Shown here: one piece after another, positions 27,835 to 41,019 of the stretch
Layout: each line of letters starts with the position of its first letter
Numbering within the stretch: position 1 is the stretch's first letter
Assembly (NCBI GenBank): GCA_921293015.1
Contig: OV121081.1
Span: 46,029,877-46,093,876, forward strand
DNA length: 64,000 bases
Direction of reading: 5' to 3'
Source: Phorcus lineatus
Taxonomy: Eukaryota > Mollusca > Gastropoda > Trochida > Trochidae
Position numbers and translations under genes: made by a program
Notes under the pieces: model-generated
The model's input: only the letters and a program-made list of their open reading frames with translations
Databases searched by the model: none
Told to the model about the DNA's origin: nothing

Positions 27835-28150
27835 TTAAAGGACGGTAGCACATCTTGTGAAAATTTATTTCTTCAAATTTTCTCCTAATAAACATTATTT
27901 ATGCCAAATGTATTATCCTCAGAGGATCAACATCTCATTACTTAACCCGATCACCGTGGTCGTACTCGACGTTATCATTTCACAAGTAAAAGCCACATGG
28001 GCCATTTTTGTGTGAACACCGTGTAATCATTTGAAGTAGGTACATGGTACGTTAGTTTTAGAATTGCCTCTTTTGATTAAAAAATGTCTTGCAATTGGTA
28101 ACATTAATTTTCGTTTTTGTGCGATCTAAAATACGTGGACTGTCCCTTAA
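27835..28150 (+). mobile_element. TTAA-flanked MITE, family F2, best copy
   Basis: TTAA at 27835-27838 and 28147-28150. Imperfect inverted ends are AGGACGGTAGCAC and, read inward, GGGACAGTCCACG. Diagnostic inner words are GTATTATCCTCAGAGGATC and CAATTGGTAAC. It is 316 bp with no coding capacity. Four copies occur in this window. Confidence 0.7.
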
Positions 28151-28989
28151 AGTTAATCCATACTGCTCGTTATTTTTTGTTATACATGGATATTTAATAC
28201 AAAATTAAAATGATTTTTACCTTCCCGTTTTTTTCCTCCGAACACCGCTTAAAGTAAACACAGGCCTTACATCGTATTTTCAATGTAATTACATTTAATG
28301 AGATTGCTTTCAGTCAATTTAAAAGTCATAGTTAAAAATTGATTTAGTTTGTAAAGTTTAAAAGAGAAAGCAAAAACACTTAGCGTTATCGGATTGCGTC
28401 ATTTTATGAATTTGTGGAATGCTATTATGGGAAACTATCGAGGCATTAAGAAAGAAATCACAACGATAAAACGGTAAGGCTGGCGGTTCAAAACAATGCT
28501 CGCGTTTAAAGATCGTCGCGTAATTACAAGTAATACTTCCGATGAGGAAAATAATTCCTAATCTCTAAATGTCACATTAAGATGTTGAAACCTAATATTT
28601 CAGACATTTATGTTGGTATAATGAAATACCATGGCTGTAGGGCTGACAATTAATTATTATACAAATCGTACATTTAGAGTTTCTTACCAGAATCCGTTTC
28701 AACTATTCTATTTTGCTCCTAAATATCACAGTTCATCTCAATCAATAGCTATATTACCGTCAACGCCAAATTTCCGTCTGAGATGCTAAATATTTTATTT
28801 TATTAGTATCCGTTTCTACTAACATAACGAGGTCCAAGCTTAAAAGAGCATCATATCTCCTGATATCATTTTTCAATTTTGATAAATCACTCCTTAATAT
28901 TAACATTATTCATGATAAGATATTATTTTACATTAAACCAAACTGGCCGTCGGCAATGAATAGTTTGAGCGAGTGATTCACATCATTAT

Positions 28990-29120
28990 AAATGATAAGT
29001 TTGTTTTGGGCGGATTTACAATGGTCACGCCTTGGTCAGTTCATGGTCTAGTGGTCTAGGCGTGCCTGTTGACCTATGTGTCAATCTGACGTGAAAGGGG
29101 GACATCGGATCCTCCAAACG
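28990..29120 (+). repeat. possible tRNA-like SINE relic
   Basis: CATGGTCTAGTGGTCTAGGCG resembles a tRNA A box and D arm and is followed by a loop-like region. The B box is degenerate (GACATCGGATCC). Low-confidence relic. Confidence 0.3.
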
Positions 29121-31199
29121 CTGACCCCTCATTGTCCCTAAGATTGACCCCCAGCTCAGGTGTCCATACATTTTACAAAAGCAGTTAAAATTAGAGAACA
29201 CATTACGGCATATAAAATTGTTTTTTCCAAGGGCGATTGGGTTTCTTTGCCGTTGTGTGAAATTTTCTATAGATTTCCCATGACCTGTTTTTTTTTATAT
29301 GTATGTAAATGACTGTAATTTGATGTCCGGCGACTACTGGACATGTTACCTACATCCGTTCTGGTCAAGATAAGGACGCTATCTGTGAAATGTGATAGCG
29401 ATCATCTTTTTGTTACAACGCGGGTCATTTCACATAGCCCTTGTTTGAATGTTAATGTCATTCTATTCACGATTGTCAATGCTTTTATTTCCATGAAAGC
29501 AATTGTATGTTATGAGAGCAATATTAGATATATTAGAAAATGTTAAAGATAAATGTTTAAAAATGGTCTTTTTTAACAACATATCTGTTATTCTTTATAC
29601 TTATCACCGAATTTACTTCATGGTCTATGTAAACTTGATTTGTTTTTATAAGAATAAACAGTAATTTTGAACTTTTGTTCTTTAAGGTGCCTGATAGGCG
29701 TTTTCACGAAAGGAATATCTTTGTTAGCTGCATTACCTTGAGATGTCGAAATTCATCCTTTTATATTTACTTTGAACAAATTGATTATCCAAATCTTTAA
29801 AAATTCTATTATAAAAAATGATATTCTGATTCGCATGGTTATATCATAATAATCAAAACGACCCTTTCCTACGACCTATTCAATCAAAATTAAGATTTAG
29901 ATAAAAAAAATATCACTTTGTATAGGGGAAAACATTTCAAATGTCTAATTAATGTAGTTTTTAAGGAGTGTTTATTAATACATGTTTTTTTTTCATTGAT
30001 CTTTATCGCCTTTGATAGGTATTGTAATGCCATATATATTGATTTAGTTCATATCGTCTCACACGACTTGCATATTCATCACCTTATGACAATTGTGTGC
30101 TTTCAAAGAAGATAGAGCACCTTACATTACATGAAACACACATACACAATCTCAATCTATTTGTCTTAAATGAGTAAGTTTCAAAAATTACCATTGACTT
30201 AATCTTTTACATTTTCCCCATCAAAACACCTTTTTATCATTGCCATTGTGAACAGATTACTATTAAAATGATAATTTTAAGGAACGCTCACACCTTCTCG
30301 ATAAATAAACACCACTGATTTTATGACCTTAACAACATGATTTATGATATTTGAACAGTCTATCAACAAATTTGTCTTCAGTGGTCAAACTCCCTCGTTG
30401 ACCAAGGGGTATACATCCGTGAAATATTGCCTAAAGGCAAACAAGAAGAGAAAAGAGATTTCCTGAAGGGCTTTTTTTATTCATGGACAAAATGCATGCA
30501 ATTGCCATCATCATGACGATAATTTATCGACATAGCTCTTTTAAGGCAACTCATCGTCATTCAATAGTGAGAGGAAATCTAACAAAACGTTTAGTTACCG
30601 GAAAATACACGTTATTCTTCTCATGTCTAGAAGGCAAATAAGTTCATCTGGCAGAATATATTTGTCATCTCATTTAGTCGAGATTTAAGTTTTCCCTCTT
30701 GTTTCATGGCATGAATAAGGATTATTAACCGAGATTCACTATAATCTAGTCCGGAGGCAATTTGACACAACATAAAAAGTTACCCTTTCAACTTAAATGC
30801 ATTATCTATTGCTATTGAATCAATTATAAATGATAATCTGGGAGGTTTTTGGAAATTTAATCATAAGTTTATATATGAACTTTTGTTGATACTTTAACAG
30901 ATTGAGTGAGTTAAATTTCAAATTGGTCATTTCGTATGAATCGATACAAATTACTAGTTTACTTAGACGAACAAGGCCTTTTAAAATATTGAACATATAA
31001 GCATTCTAGATATGTAATAGAATAAGGGTTAAGTTTCAAAATTGTTCATACTTTTAAAATTTTGTCTCGGTATGTCATATCAATCGATGTCAAAGAAAAT
31101 GACAATAAAATGAAATGACAAATGGAGAATAAATACTGTAATGACACTGTATAGGAAGTATATATAAAATATAAATGTGGGCTTGAAATATCTTTCTGT

Positions 31200-31470
31200 A
31201 GGGAAGCCATGATCAGTTAATATGACATGACGTCATGCTTTCTCTGTGACGTTGCTTTTACATGTGGTGACGGCAAGTAGGCAGCTTACCGGTAAGCTAC
31301 AAATTGAGTCATATGAATTTTTTATTCAATTTTATCGTATCGTAGAACATTAAATGCGTTATTTTCGTCATGTATTTATAAATATCTGTTTCAACCTCAC
31401 TCTTGTCCTCGCTCGGTAAGTACCAATATTCCGACACTCGTGTCGTAAACTCTTGTATCGCATGACGTGG
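31200..31470. repeat. possible relative of the hairpin repeats
   Basis: CATGACGTCATG, GTCATATGAATTTTTTA and a TCCTCGCTCGGTAAG centre followed by CGACACTCGTGTCGTAAA recall the layout of the 27.0-kb repeat, but the arms no longer pair well. Weak call. Confidence 0.35.
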
Positions 31471-32114
31471 AATTTTGAAGATTAAAACTTTTTAAATCCA
31501 TGTACGACAGTGCCTTTTAGAAATACACAGCTTGCAAACTTACAAAATCCTTCTTTAGACACAAAGACCATAGAAGTCAAACACTTCCGTTGAAAGACAT
31601 CCGAAAAGATTTTTTTAAGAAGTAGATGATGTAAGCCAGTCTAATCGGCGATTAGCTTGTCCTCTGAGGATATTGTGTTGTCACCAACTTCCTTTCAGTT
31701 TGGAAACGGAAAGCTGAATCTGTGGCACGGGAAATGAGGATCCATCTTTGAATACGCAGAAACAGTAGCAGACTAGCCAGGTGCCCGTAATCTTTCCACC
31801 GGAAGTAGAGTTCGAGCAGACTTCCGGCTTCCACATGTCAGTCTCGGAGAGAAAGGGCGAAAGTCAATCAAAATAATTACGAATGCTTTCTATCAGGTGT
31901 TTTTATGCAGTTGCGGTGACCACCGTCTTGTAAGTCTCTTTAGTCTCTCTGTTAATGAGTTAAGAGACGTTAGAGACCTCACAGTAGGTGTTTGGATAGG
32001 AAAAGGATCGTTTCGTTATTTTAATGTTTTAAATAGTTTGTGGTAACGTCTGTCAAAACAGGTAACTTGCTTGTGGATGTTGGGGAAATGGTTATTTTCA
32101 AATGTTCATTTAGA

Positions 32115-32650
32115 CAGACAGACAGACAGATTATTTATTAGCATCTCGCCATGTGTACATTAAAATATATAAGATAAATATGGCAATATACACAGAACCA
32201 TAAATGAACATATGCCACTCCAATGGAGTTATGAGACACGATTACCACGAATGCATGACCGGTAGAAGAAACGTGAAACATAGTCAAGACGAACAATGTT
32301 TGTACATAAATAAAATAAAAGGCAGTATAAATCATGAGTGTTAGAATTATTTATATAACATTTGTTGGCGACTTAAAAGTATTAAAAAGCAGTTTTTGGC
32401 GGATATTATCATAAGATATTGTGCGCTTAAAAGGAGTGATAACTTCTCAGTTTCCGGTATAGAGTAAAACGTGGAATAAAACATTTCGCTGATTTAAAAA
32501 GGTCTTCTTTTTTGTCGTTGTAAAGTGGACATTCAAGTAAAACGTGTTGTTCCGACTCAATTCGGTTAAGGCAATGGAACCATCTTCTCTCGTGTAGTTC
32601 GATTCCTTCATTTACTGTATATTTTGTGTTGAAGTGTTGAAGTGTTGACT
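32115..32650 (-). mobile_element. LINE 3' fragment with (CTGT)n tail
   Basis: The minus strand encodes the C-terminus of a non-LTR reverse transcriptase ORF: HCLNRIESEQHVLLECPLYN then DKKEDLFKSAKCF, the CCHC-type knuckle found downstream of the RT domain. One frame change follows, then LLSAQYLMIISAKNCFLILL and a stop. The 3' UTR ends AATAAATAAT plus (CTGT)n at 32115-32132. It is 5' truncated, with RT and endonuclease domains absent. Confidence 0.8.
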
Positions 32651-33234
32651 CCCAGTCACAACAATATAAATAAAGGTTAACGGACGGGTGAAACCCTGAC
32701 TGTAGTTTGTACTACAATAACAAAATTGGTGGTTATATTTCACCGGAAATTGTGCCTGATGTGATGACAGTAGTTGAGATTGAATAAAAAGTTATTCATA
32801 TAAATGCATTGTAAATTTAATAACAAACTTTTACTTATTGAAAAACAACCTGTAAATGGATATAAAAATAGAAATGGTATTACTTATATTAAGTTCAGAA
32901 TGGAACCTAAAAAGACCCCTAATTTTGCTTCTCTGTACATTTTCTGCTTTTATTTATAAGTAAATTCACTAAAATATATCCTATAAATCAATATGCAAAT
33001 TTTAAAGCGGTAAAAAAAAATAAGTATTTCTATTTTGTATATACCATATCTGGTAGAACAGGTATTGGCGGTTTACCACCGCACAGAACTTCTGCGAAAA
33101 CTTTTTTTTAAATGCTATAAACGGAATCTACCTAAAAACAAGGTAAATGCAAGACATGATAAGCTGACATTTTAACCTTTTTTCATATTAATTCATAAAT
33201 TTCATCAATAACTTGATTAAGGCACTTATCAGCA

Positions 33235-33994
33235 ATCGGGTTTTTTTGGGGGAAATGATATGACAAAATGTGCTGTACTTATACTTTTAACATTTTAACG
33301 ATAAACGATATGTATGGAAAGAATATCCACACAATTGGAATGATCTATGAAAAGACTAATCAACAAAGTTTTGTACTGCAGTAGAAAGGCTTTTCACACA
33401 TGTAAGCGTCTATAAATGGCTTCACTTCATATCTTATCGGTCTTATTTATCATGTTGTTAAATCTAAACAAACCAAAATGTTAACCTTCGTAACATGATT
33501 CAACTAGGTTGTGTTATAACCGTGTATTAATGATATATATATGAATAAACAACAATGACCGTTCAACTTAGTAATTTTAATGTAAGTAAATTTAGATCTT
33601 GTTTATCAAGATGTCAGTTAAGCTCCCATAGTTTAGAAATTGAGGGAGGTAGATATTACAAAATTTCCCGGGAACAAAGAAAATGTTAAATGTGTAATTT
33701 AAATTATATTGAAAATGAATACCATTTTTTGCTTGTATGCCCAGCCTACACTGATTTAAAAAGAAAATATGTATTACCTTATTTTTATCTTTTTCCAACA
33801 ATATTAAAATTCAACACTTTATTATAATCCTAAAGTTTGCAAAAAATATCTCCTTCATGCTTTTGAAAAAGGAAGAAATATATTGTCATATTAAGAAAAC
33901 AGGTTTTGTATACCGATTGCACCGATGTGGTGTCTTTTGTACTAATAGGCCTGTGGCCTTACAGTTTCCACAACCCCGATAGGACTGTCCTTAT
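33235..33994 (+). mobile_element. F3 copy interrupted by a LINE fragment
   Basis: The left part (33235-33575) shares TGACAAAATGTGCTGTACTT, AAGACTAATCAACAAAG and GATATATATATGAATAAAC with the 20.5-kb copy. The expected right end, CGATAGGACTGTCCTTA, appears only at about 33975, after the LINE fragment. The LINE therefore seems to have landed in an older F3 element. Confidence 0.5.
33575..33955 (+). mobile_element. LINE 3' fragment
   Basis: The plus strand reads GRYYKISREQRKC, a stop, then NYIENEYHFLLVCPAYTDLK and YFYLFPTILKFNTLL, the C-terminal zinc-knuckle region of a LINE ORF2. Several stops show decay. The tail region ends CCTGTGGCCTTA. It belongs to the same broad group as the 32.1-kb fragment but is a different copy in opposite orientation. 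Confidence 0.75.
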
Positions 33995-34889
33995 ACGATG
34001 AAATGATGGACGCAGAAGTAAAATATCTGTTATGGAAATTGAAATTAAAGATAATATATGATAAATTTTAATAGTAATTATTTGCTTAGGTAATGCAACG
34101 TTTAAAATCCATTTCTCTTCCTGCTCCAAATTTTGTAAAATAACAGTTTTAATCTGATGTCTTGCTAATACCGGGAAACCGATCCCAAGAACCACAAATA
34201 CGTGAAAAACAAACAGGAATAATGATACGATTTTTCTTATGATTTATGGCAATTCAACAAGATGTTTTCAACAAAAACGTAACGCTATATGAAATTTCTT
34301 TGTAGTTCATTTGAGATCATAGCTTTTTCATTTAATGTGCAAAACAATGCTTGTCACTTTTTAGCGACAAATTGACTGTTAATGGATTATTTATGGCTCT
34401 GTATATATTTCACTTGCAAAACAGACACGGAAAGAAATTAAAGAAGAATGAAATGAAGAATAAAGATAAATTATTCACTTTCTAATATCATGAATAAGAT
34501 GAAAAAGTTTGTGAAGTCAATTTTAAACTTTAACACTTGGAGTAAATCATGTCATTGCAAACATATTGCTTTTAAAAACGTAATATTTTCAAATTGAAAA
34601 TATAGTTACAAAAAAGGTATTTTGAAAAAAAAGGTGTTGGTTGTTAAACTTTTGTATACGAAATGTTAAGAATGAGAGCTTATGTATATCAAAAGTAAAA
34701 TGTAACATTCAGTTCAGCCTATCGGGTTTTTTTGGAGAGCAATATCCAAATGTTTACGTAAATACCCTCCTTTCGGTCCCATTCAAAGAAAAAAAATTTT
34801 ATATACGGATCCATAAGATTTTAAAAAAGATTTATAAAATCTTTAGTTTCATAATTACTACTTTCAGTAAAACACTGCCATTTTCAATA

Positions 34890-35140
34890 TATGTCAGTAA
34901 TAATGAAACAGTAATAAATGTAATTATTTGTAACTTGATAATGTATTCCAATCTAGCATTCAACTTTAAACAAAATTGGAAATATCTTAAAAAGCCTGAT
35001 TCAATATCAAAAACATATTTCAGGAATAATATCAGAGTAATTAAGGTAATTATTTTTAACTTAATAATGTATTCCAATGTAGCATTCAGCTTAAAAGAAA
35101 ATCCAAAATATCTTAAAAAGCCTGATTCAGAACAAAAGCT
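34890..35140 (+). repeat. tandem duplication (~117-120 bp unit) inside an open frame
   Basis: Two adjacent copies share TAATGTATTCCAAT and ATATCTTAAAAAGCCTGATT. They lie in a 177-codon frame (34641-35174), the longest open stretch outside the transporter, where the repeat reads IMYSN..AF..K...KYLKKPDS twice. The opposite strand is also open for 108 codons. The composition is A/T driven. I treat the frame as repeat-generated rather than a gene. Confidence 0.6.
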
Positions 35141-35414
35141 TCCATGCATAGTTCTCAACCCTCAAATGTCATAGTAATGAGTTATGACTGCAGAGACTGT
35201 GCTTAAATCACAAACTATTAAAGCACGTTGCTTAAAGGTTATAAAGGGGTCAGGAACGAGTGACCCCGAGAAAGAAAAAAAACGTATAATTGGGAACCGT
35301 CGGTTTCAAAATGTCCACAGAGTAGCTTAAGGATCCAACAGGCTTTCCCCTTAGCTCGCTTCAGTATTATAGAAAGACCCTCTCAAGTCGTGAGATTACG
35401 CACTACACAATAAT

Positions 35415-35640
35415 CGGGGCGGGCTGTGAGTTGAAAGTGGGGTGGTGCTAATCGGCAGAGGGTATGGAGCTGGGGTAAGTTGTTGGGGGGGATTATGAGG
35501 GGGGAAGTCTGAGGGGAGACGGTTAGAGTGTGGGTGTGGTTTGGAGGGGTTTGTCAATGGGATCAACGTTCAGTAAGAGCGGGAAAAAGGGTGGGAAAAA
35601 TGTTTGGGTCGCGGTATGGGGGGAATGGTATAATGTCTCT
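35415..35640. repeat. G-rich, strand-skewed island
   Basis: About 220 bp of GGGG-containing sequence with few C on the plus strand, followed by a C-rich patch (TCTCCCCCCGCCC near 35665). There is no open frame or recognised element. Several G runs could form quadruplexes. Confidence 0.6.
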
Positions 35641-36191
35641 CCCTCAACGTTGCTGTTAACCTAGTCTCCCCCCGCCCAATCCGACCCACCCCTTTTTCAA
35701 AGAGGAAGGCAGTTATTATCGCTTAACATGGGAACTGGTATGCTTGTCCCTTTAAAGAATTTATGTTTTTTTGTGAAAAGCGGAGTGTCCGACGCATCGC
35801 TATTAGCGACTCCATTCTCTGTGGTCAGTTCCCTGTAAGGAGATAATTACCTACAGGAAACATTACACTGACACCGCTTGCCTGAAAAATGTATATTTGA
35901 CAATTTAAATTCCCTCATTGAAACTGAAAATAGAACCTGAATTTCCTGTTTGTTTATATTGTCAATTGGACAGGAGCTTTATTCGTAAACGAACATATTG
36001 CTGTAACCCGACATCTAGCACACATATCATGTAATTTGTGATTTTTTTAAAGGCATTAAAGCACGGCGAAAATGAAATCGAATAGGATTTTGAGTGTATT
36101 CAAATCAAATGAAATACTCACGCAAAATATTTATAATATTTAATTGTATCTCTCTTTTGGCCTTCTATGATATAAGATATTCAATTTGAGT

Positions 36192-36597
36192 TTAAAGGGG
36201 CAGAGAATATGTTGTTAGGGTCAAATATGTAAAACTTAAAAAATAGTGCAATTTGATCGAGAGGTACTCGTTGTCTCTGGAAATTAACATCGAAATGATT
36301 ATCAGTTCAGTATAGTGACAATATATCGGTAAAAGTCGAGGCAGTGGCGCGTGCAAATGAGTCGAACGTAATTTTGGAAACTTATTTAACGCTGACACAA
36401 CAAAAACATAGAATTTGGTAGTGCTTAATAGGTAATATATGTAAATGGGACGCATAATTTCTACTTGTTAACTTTTATATGATCGTTTTTTAATTATAAA
36501 TGAAAACAGGAAAATATCAAAATTTAAGAGATATAGATGCAACTTTAGAAAATCGATGTGAACTTAACTCAGTTCATATGGTATTGTGCCTCTTATT
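36192..36597 (-). mobile_element. F1 MITE, reverse orientation
   Basis: It begins TTAAAGGGGCAGAGAATATG then TTGTTAGGGTCAAATATG, the reverse complement of the F1 right end. GCGCGTGCAAATGAGTCGAA follows. The far end GTGCCTCTTATTT is degenerate. The length of about 405 bp matches the complete copy at 52.9 kb. Confidence 0.65.
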
Positions 36598-36719
36598 TGA
36601 GCCACATAAACAATTCTTGAAACACACTCTGTGTCACTTAACTTGCTTATGAATATGAAAATATAGTTAGCTCATTTTGCGAGGTATATTATCACCAGTA
36701 AATTTTACAAATATTAAAT

Positions 36720-37034
36720 GGAAATAAGCATGGGTTCTTAAAAAAATATTCCTCACATATTACCCAAGAAACATTAGTCTATGCCAAAAGTATTATCTTC
36801 AGTGCGTCAAAACAGCTCAGTGATCAACCTATCACCCGTAGTGGTAAAGGAAATAATCATGTATCAAACGAAAATCACTGGCGGCCATTTGTGTGTGAAC
36901 ACCCTTTAATCATTTGAGGTAAGGAAATGGCATTGCTTACATTCGTTTCAAAAGTGTTTTTTTATATAAAGACATTGTATATCAATTTGAAAAAAATATT
37001 TTTCGTATTCGCTAGACCACTTTATTTATTTAAA
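36720..37034 (+). mobile_element. F2 MITE copy
   Basis: GTATTATCTTCAGTGCGTC, then CACCCGTAGTGGTAAAGG and CCATTTGTGTGTGAACACCC align with F2. It lies about 120 bp from an F1 copy (36192-36597). Confidence 0.65.
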
Positions 37035-37378
37035 AAACGTGCTAATGCCTATTAAGAATCGTATTTCACCGCAAAGCATAAGCCTACGTGTTTCCTCGGC
37101 ACGCCCAAACTATATGGTAACTGTTTGTAATGACAGAGAATTATTTTTAATAAATTTAATTTTCAGTCTGTATTTGATGCTGAACATAACCTAAGACATT
37201 AAAGTCCTATTAAATATCCCTTACAAATCCTGATGATGTTCCTACTTTGCACAGTAATTAACCTAATAACCTCAAGGCACTATACAGTATACTTGACCGA
37301 GTGAACCTGTAATATTTATACAGATGTATGGCAAATATACGACTCTTTAAGTTAAATGTAGAGTCTAATAGTATAAAT

Positions 37379-37426
37379 ACTCTCTCTCTCTGTCTCTCCG
37401 TCTCTGTCTGTCTGTCTGTCTCTGTC

Positions 37427-37499
<73 letters not shown>

Positions 37500-37575
37500 C
37501 TGTTTCTCTCTCTGTCTCTGTCTTTCACTTTCTCTCTCTCTCCCTCCTCCCCCAGCCCTCTTTCTCTCGCTCTCT
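37379..37575. repeat. (TCTC/TCTG)n microsatellite
   Basis: CT dinucleotides with CTGT interruptions. The long Ser/Leu and Arg/Glu frames on the two strands are repeat artefacts. Confidence 0.95.
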
Positions 37576-37753
37576 CGCGTCTACGGATCAGCAAGGGGAG
37601 GGATATGGGAAGAAAAACGCGGAATAAAAGTTAAAGTGAGAGAAATAGAGATTATGACTTCAAGAAGATGTATATTTTTTAAAGAAATGTGTAAGTACTA
37701 CATTTTGAAAAAAAAATAACCTAGATACCTTGACCTAAATTGTCAAAGCTCTC

Positions 37754-37815
37754 TTAGCACTAAGATGGTCGTAAGCACCTTACATACGCAACGGCTGACG
37801 ACCATCCTAACAGTC
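37754..37815. repeat. short hairpin
   Basis: CTAAGATGGTCGTAAGC pairs with GCTGACGACCATCCTAA across a 17-base loop. It is probably a small MITE remnant; the strand is not defined. It could also act as a terminator-like fold in RNA, but no transcript is suggested. Confidence 0.4.
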
Positions 37816-38440
37816 TTAATGAACAGTGTTTCACTGATGTTTATTTTCTTCAACACAAAAATGCAAGTGCACAAACCGGAGGCCCCTTTATGAACAAATG
37901 CTTAGGTGCGTTTAGTGATTATATGATAAAGTAAATGTTTGAAGGGAAAACACAACATTTTTTGTATCAAATGGTATTGGAAACTAAAATGATATATTTA
38001 CACTTTGTCTAAGTTACTACCATGAAGTCCAACCCGCAAGGCGAAACCTTTTGCAGTGAATATGATATGATATTGAATATGATTAATATCGAAGGTTATC
38101 ACATCTAGGACAAATGAACATAATTAAACACACATCGCGATCACGTGACCAAGAGCGGCACAGCATACGATGCCGTGTTATTTCAATCCTCTTTCTAGTT
38201 TGGTAATAAATATTATTCATAAATTATGAAAATAGACATCACTTTTTAAGTTGTTACAAGCATAGTCTGATAAATGATGATTTGAAACTGTTATGTAATC
38301 ATCTAAATTAAGTCGCAACTCGATCAATAAAAAATGGTCCATTGGAATTTTACACGAGTTTTTTTTATGATGTCTTAATTCCGTTCGTTCTTATTTCTAA
38401 GTTAAGTTGAATCTTACCTCAACGAATAAATTTGATTCCA

Positions 38441-38560
<120 letters not shown>

Positions 38561-40820
38561 GAACACCGAGCCAAAGTGCTGTTATGGAAAGTATCGATCC
38601 AAACATTGATATCAATTTAAAAATTGTTAAGAAAGTTGAATTAATAATTATCTGAAACCGATAAGTTAGTAATGTCAATACAACATAAACGTAAGAAACG
38701 ACTTCTATGAAATTTCTCTCGATTTTTCAAGACGTCTAACTCCCTGTAATCTAGCTTAGTTACATTTGTTCAAATAAAAGAGCTTTCTACTATCCGAATA
38801 CTTACTTTCAGTCTCCGAAAAATTCATTCTTTAAAAATGATGTAAACGTATATACATTTGTAGGTAAGGGGGCAGAGAGAAAGATAATTTTCAGAGGTCA
38901 ACAATCCAAATCTAGACTTGCTTTTAAAGAGGCATTAATTCGTACTAGGGTTAATTAGGCTGAATATTATGAACTCGTCTGTTGGTAGGAATAGCCCAGG
39001 TTCTGTAAGGGTGATTATTGGTCTTAATGAGGTGAGCTATTTGATGTCTTCTATCGTTTACCTGGAGAACTTGATCTCGTCACGTCTAGACTGCCTCGCA
39101 TCATCCATCTTTCTTCATCTGGGGTCATATAGAAAAGCATAATAGGCAATTAAATGTCTGGGAAAATATTGCAGAGGAAACCAGACAAAGAGGAAATAGC
39201 CACTAAAGGGAATTCTTTGAAACATCACAAAAGAAAATTTGGATGGAAAAAGGTAGTCTTGTGTGTCATTCATTATTGAATTTTTTTTATTCGAGTTATA
39301 TTATACAGTACAAATATTGTAAAGTACAAACAGAATGCAATCTCTGAATTACACAATACCGAATTAATGGATAGTACAAAGTGTATAATTCAATTTTCTA
39401 GTAGAAATTGATAAAATAAATAGTTATTCTTCTTTGTAAATAAAGTGTGGTTTTATCTTCTCATCCATTTTATTAATAATTAATTTTGCATATTACGACA
39501 TCGTTAACAAGAAATAAAAATATTTATGAAATTAAGTCGAAAATTCTTTCAATGATATTTCATAAATTTGCATTATTTCCTGCAAATAACAGCGCAGCCT
39601 GATATTTGGCTTGAAAAAAAGAAAACTTATTTTCTACTTTAAAGGTTGGATATGGAATGAAAATATACACTAAGGGCCTCCTCGTCTTGTAAAACTTTTT
39701 CTTTAATTCATTTTCTCAATTGCTTTCATAAGGGCCTTGATACCTCCCTTAAACAATAGATATTGTAGTAAACTATTTCAAGCTCTCTTTGGTTTTGTTC
39801 TCCGTTAATTCATTTTAAACTGTTTATATATGTTTATTCACTATTTCATTTCAGATATATTTAAATTTTAAAATTCAATGTAAATTTATGGATTGAGTGA
39901 GTCGTCCATAAATGCATGAAGCTTTAGAAGCGCCAATAAAATCTGCTTCTGTCGTCTTGTTTTCTTGGGGCCGGATTCTGACAAGACGAAGGTCATACGA
40001 GTGGCCTCCCTTAGACTGTTTCTCGCGACACTGACTTTCATCAAACCTGTCCGTTGACTGCGTGTTGTAGGCTTACAAGTGAAAGATAAATTTTATGAAA
40101 ATTCATCTTTGTAATTTAAACGTGAGATTTTATTTCTGTCGTTTCTTTTTATCGCTTTTAACTTAAAAATAGTAATTGGTATGAACACAAAGGAAGATTT
40201 CGCTACAGCTGGACACAATTGTCAATTATTCTCCCACCTAATGATCGTTGCGATAGTACTCTGACTGACCGACATAATATTGGAGATTGGGGAAGTCAAG
40301 GATATTTTGCTCTCCGTAGATACAACTTTAAGCATTTCCGGATAAAAATTGGAAACAAACTATTATCAAGGTGTGCTAATTCTGAAAGAATTTACTATCA
40401 ACACGGTTCTACGGGGATGTAGATCGCTCTCAATAAGTGATTCAAATAAATTATTGAAATCTCAATTATTTTATATTTTATAAGCACTTTCACATAACGA
40501 AATGCTATTCATGCATAACATCTATCTTTGAAGCTATGACATTAAAGTGACACAGTGTATGTTTCATATTTTTTTTGGCTGAAATAAGAGCCAATATACA
40601 TGTACCATCTGTCTTTAGTTCAATTAAAAAATCGTCTCTTGAACTTGCATCTTTGTAAAAGACGAACAATAGGATATGGTTTCGTTTTTAATGATAATAG
40701 AAAAACCGCCATATAGGTTTAAATAAGTAAGAATTGTTCAGCTAATTTACATGAATATTAGTTAATTGATCTATTAAACACTACCAATATATATTTCCCC
40801 TTGTAGCTGCTGAAAATAAG
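38561..40820. other. intergenic, no recognised gene
   Basis: A 67-codon frame at 40219-40422 (with IGDWGSQGYFALRRYNF) has fairly balanced codons but no family I know and no clear splice sites around it. The rest is AT-rich and featureless. Confidence 0.45.
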
Positions 40821-40827
40821 CACTTTT

Positions 40828-41019
40828 AAGCACTCGCCATTGTCCGGTTTTCGATCATGAATTAGAACTTAAACCTGTTTATTGTCGCCATACTCAACTG
40901 ATCAGCAATTATAAGATGATGATTTTCAGAGATATCCACTACTGTCTTCTTTATAAAATTTATAATTTATAAAAAAATTTTGACACATTTGATTCCAACA
41001 ACGTACTCTGTTCCTTTAA
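40828..41019 (+). mobile_element. F1 MITE fragment
   Basis: CGCCATTGTCCGGTTTTCGA on the left and TTCCAACAACGTACTCTG then CCTTTAA on the right. A partial duplicate of the sequence just left of it (a CCTTGTA...AAAATAAGCAC block) lies at 41071-41105. Confidence 0.65.

Larger units (their letters stand above)
28155..32110. other. intergenic, few features
   Basis: Apart from the SINE-like relic at 29.0 kb and the hairpin relative at 31.2 kb, no gene or element is recognisable. The minus-strand segment at 31650-31850 is more GC-balanced but has no known product. Confidence 0.5.

Noticed and set aside
34641-35174. 177-codon frame, the longest outside the transporter
   Set aside because: Built on a tandem duplication in A/T-rich DNA; the opposite strand is equally open and there is no known domain.
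37328-37627. Ser/Leu- and Arg/Glu-rich frames on both strands
   Set aside because: Translation of a CT/CTGT microsatellite.
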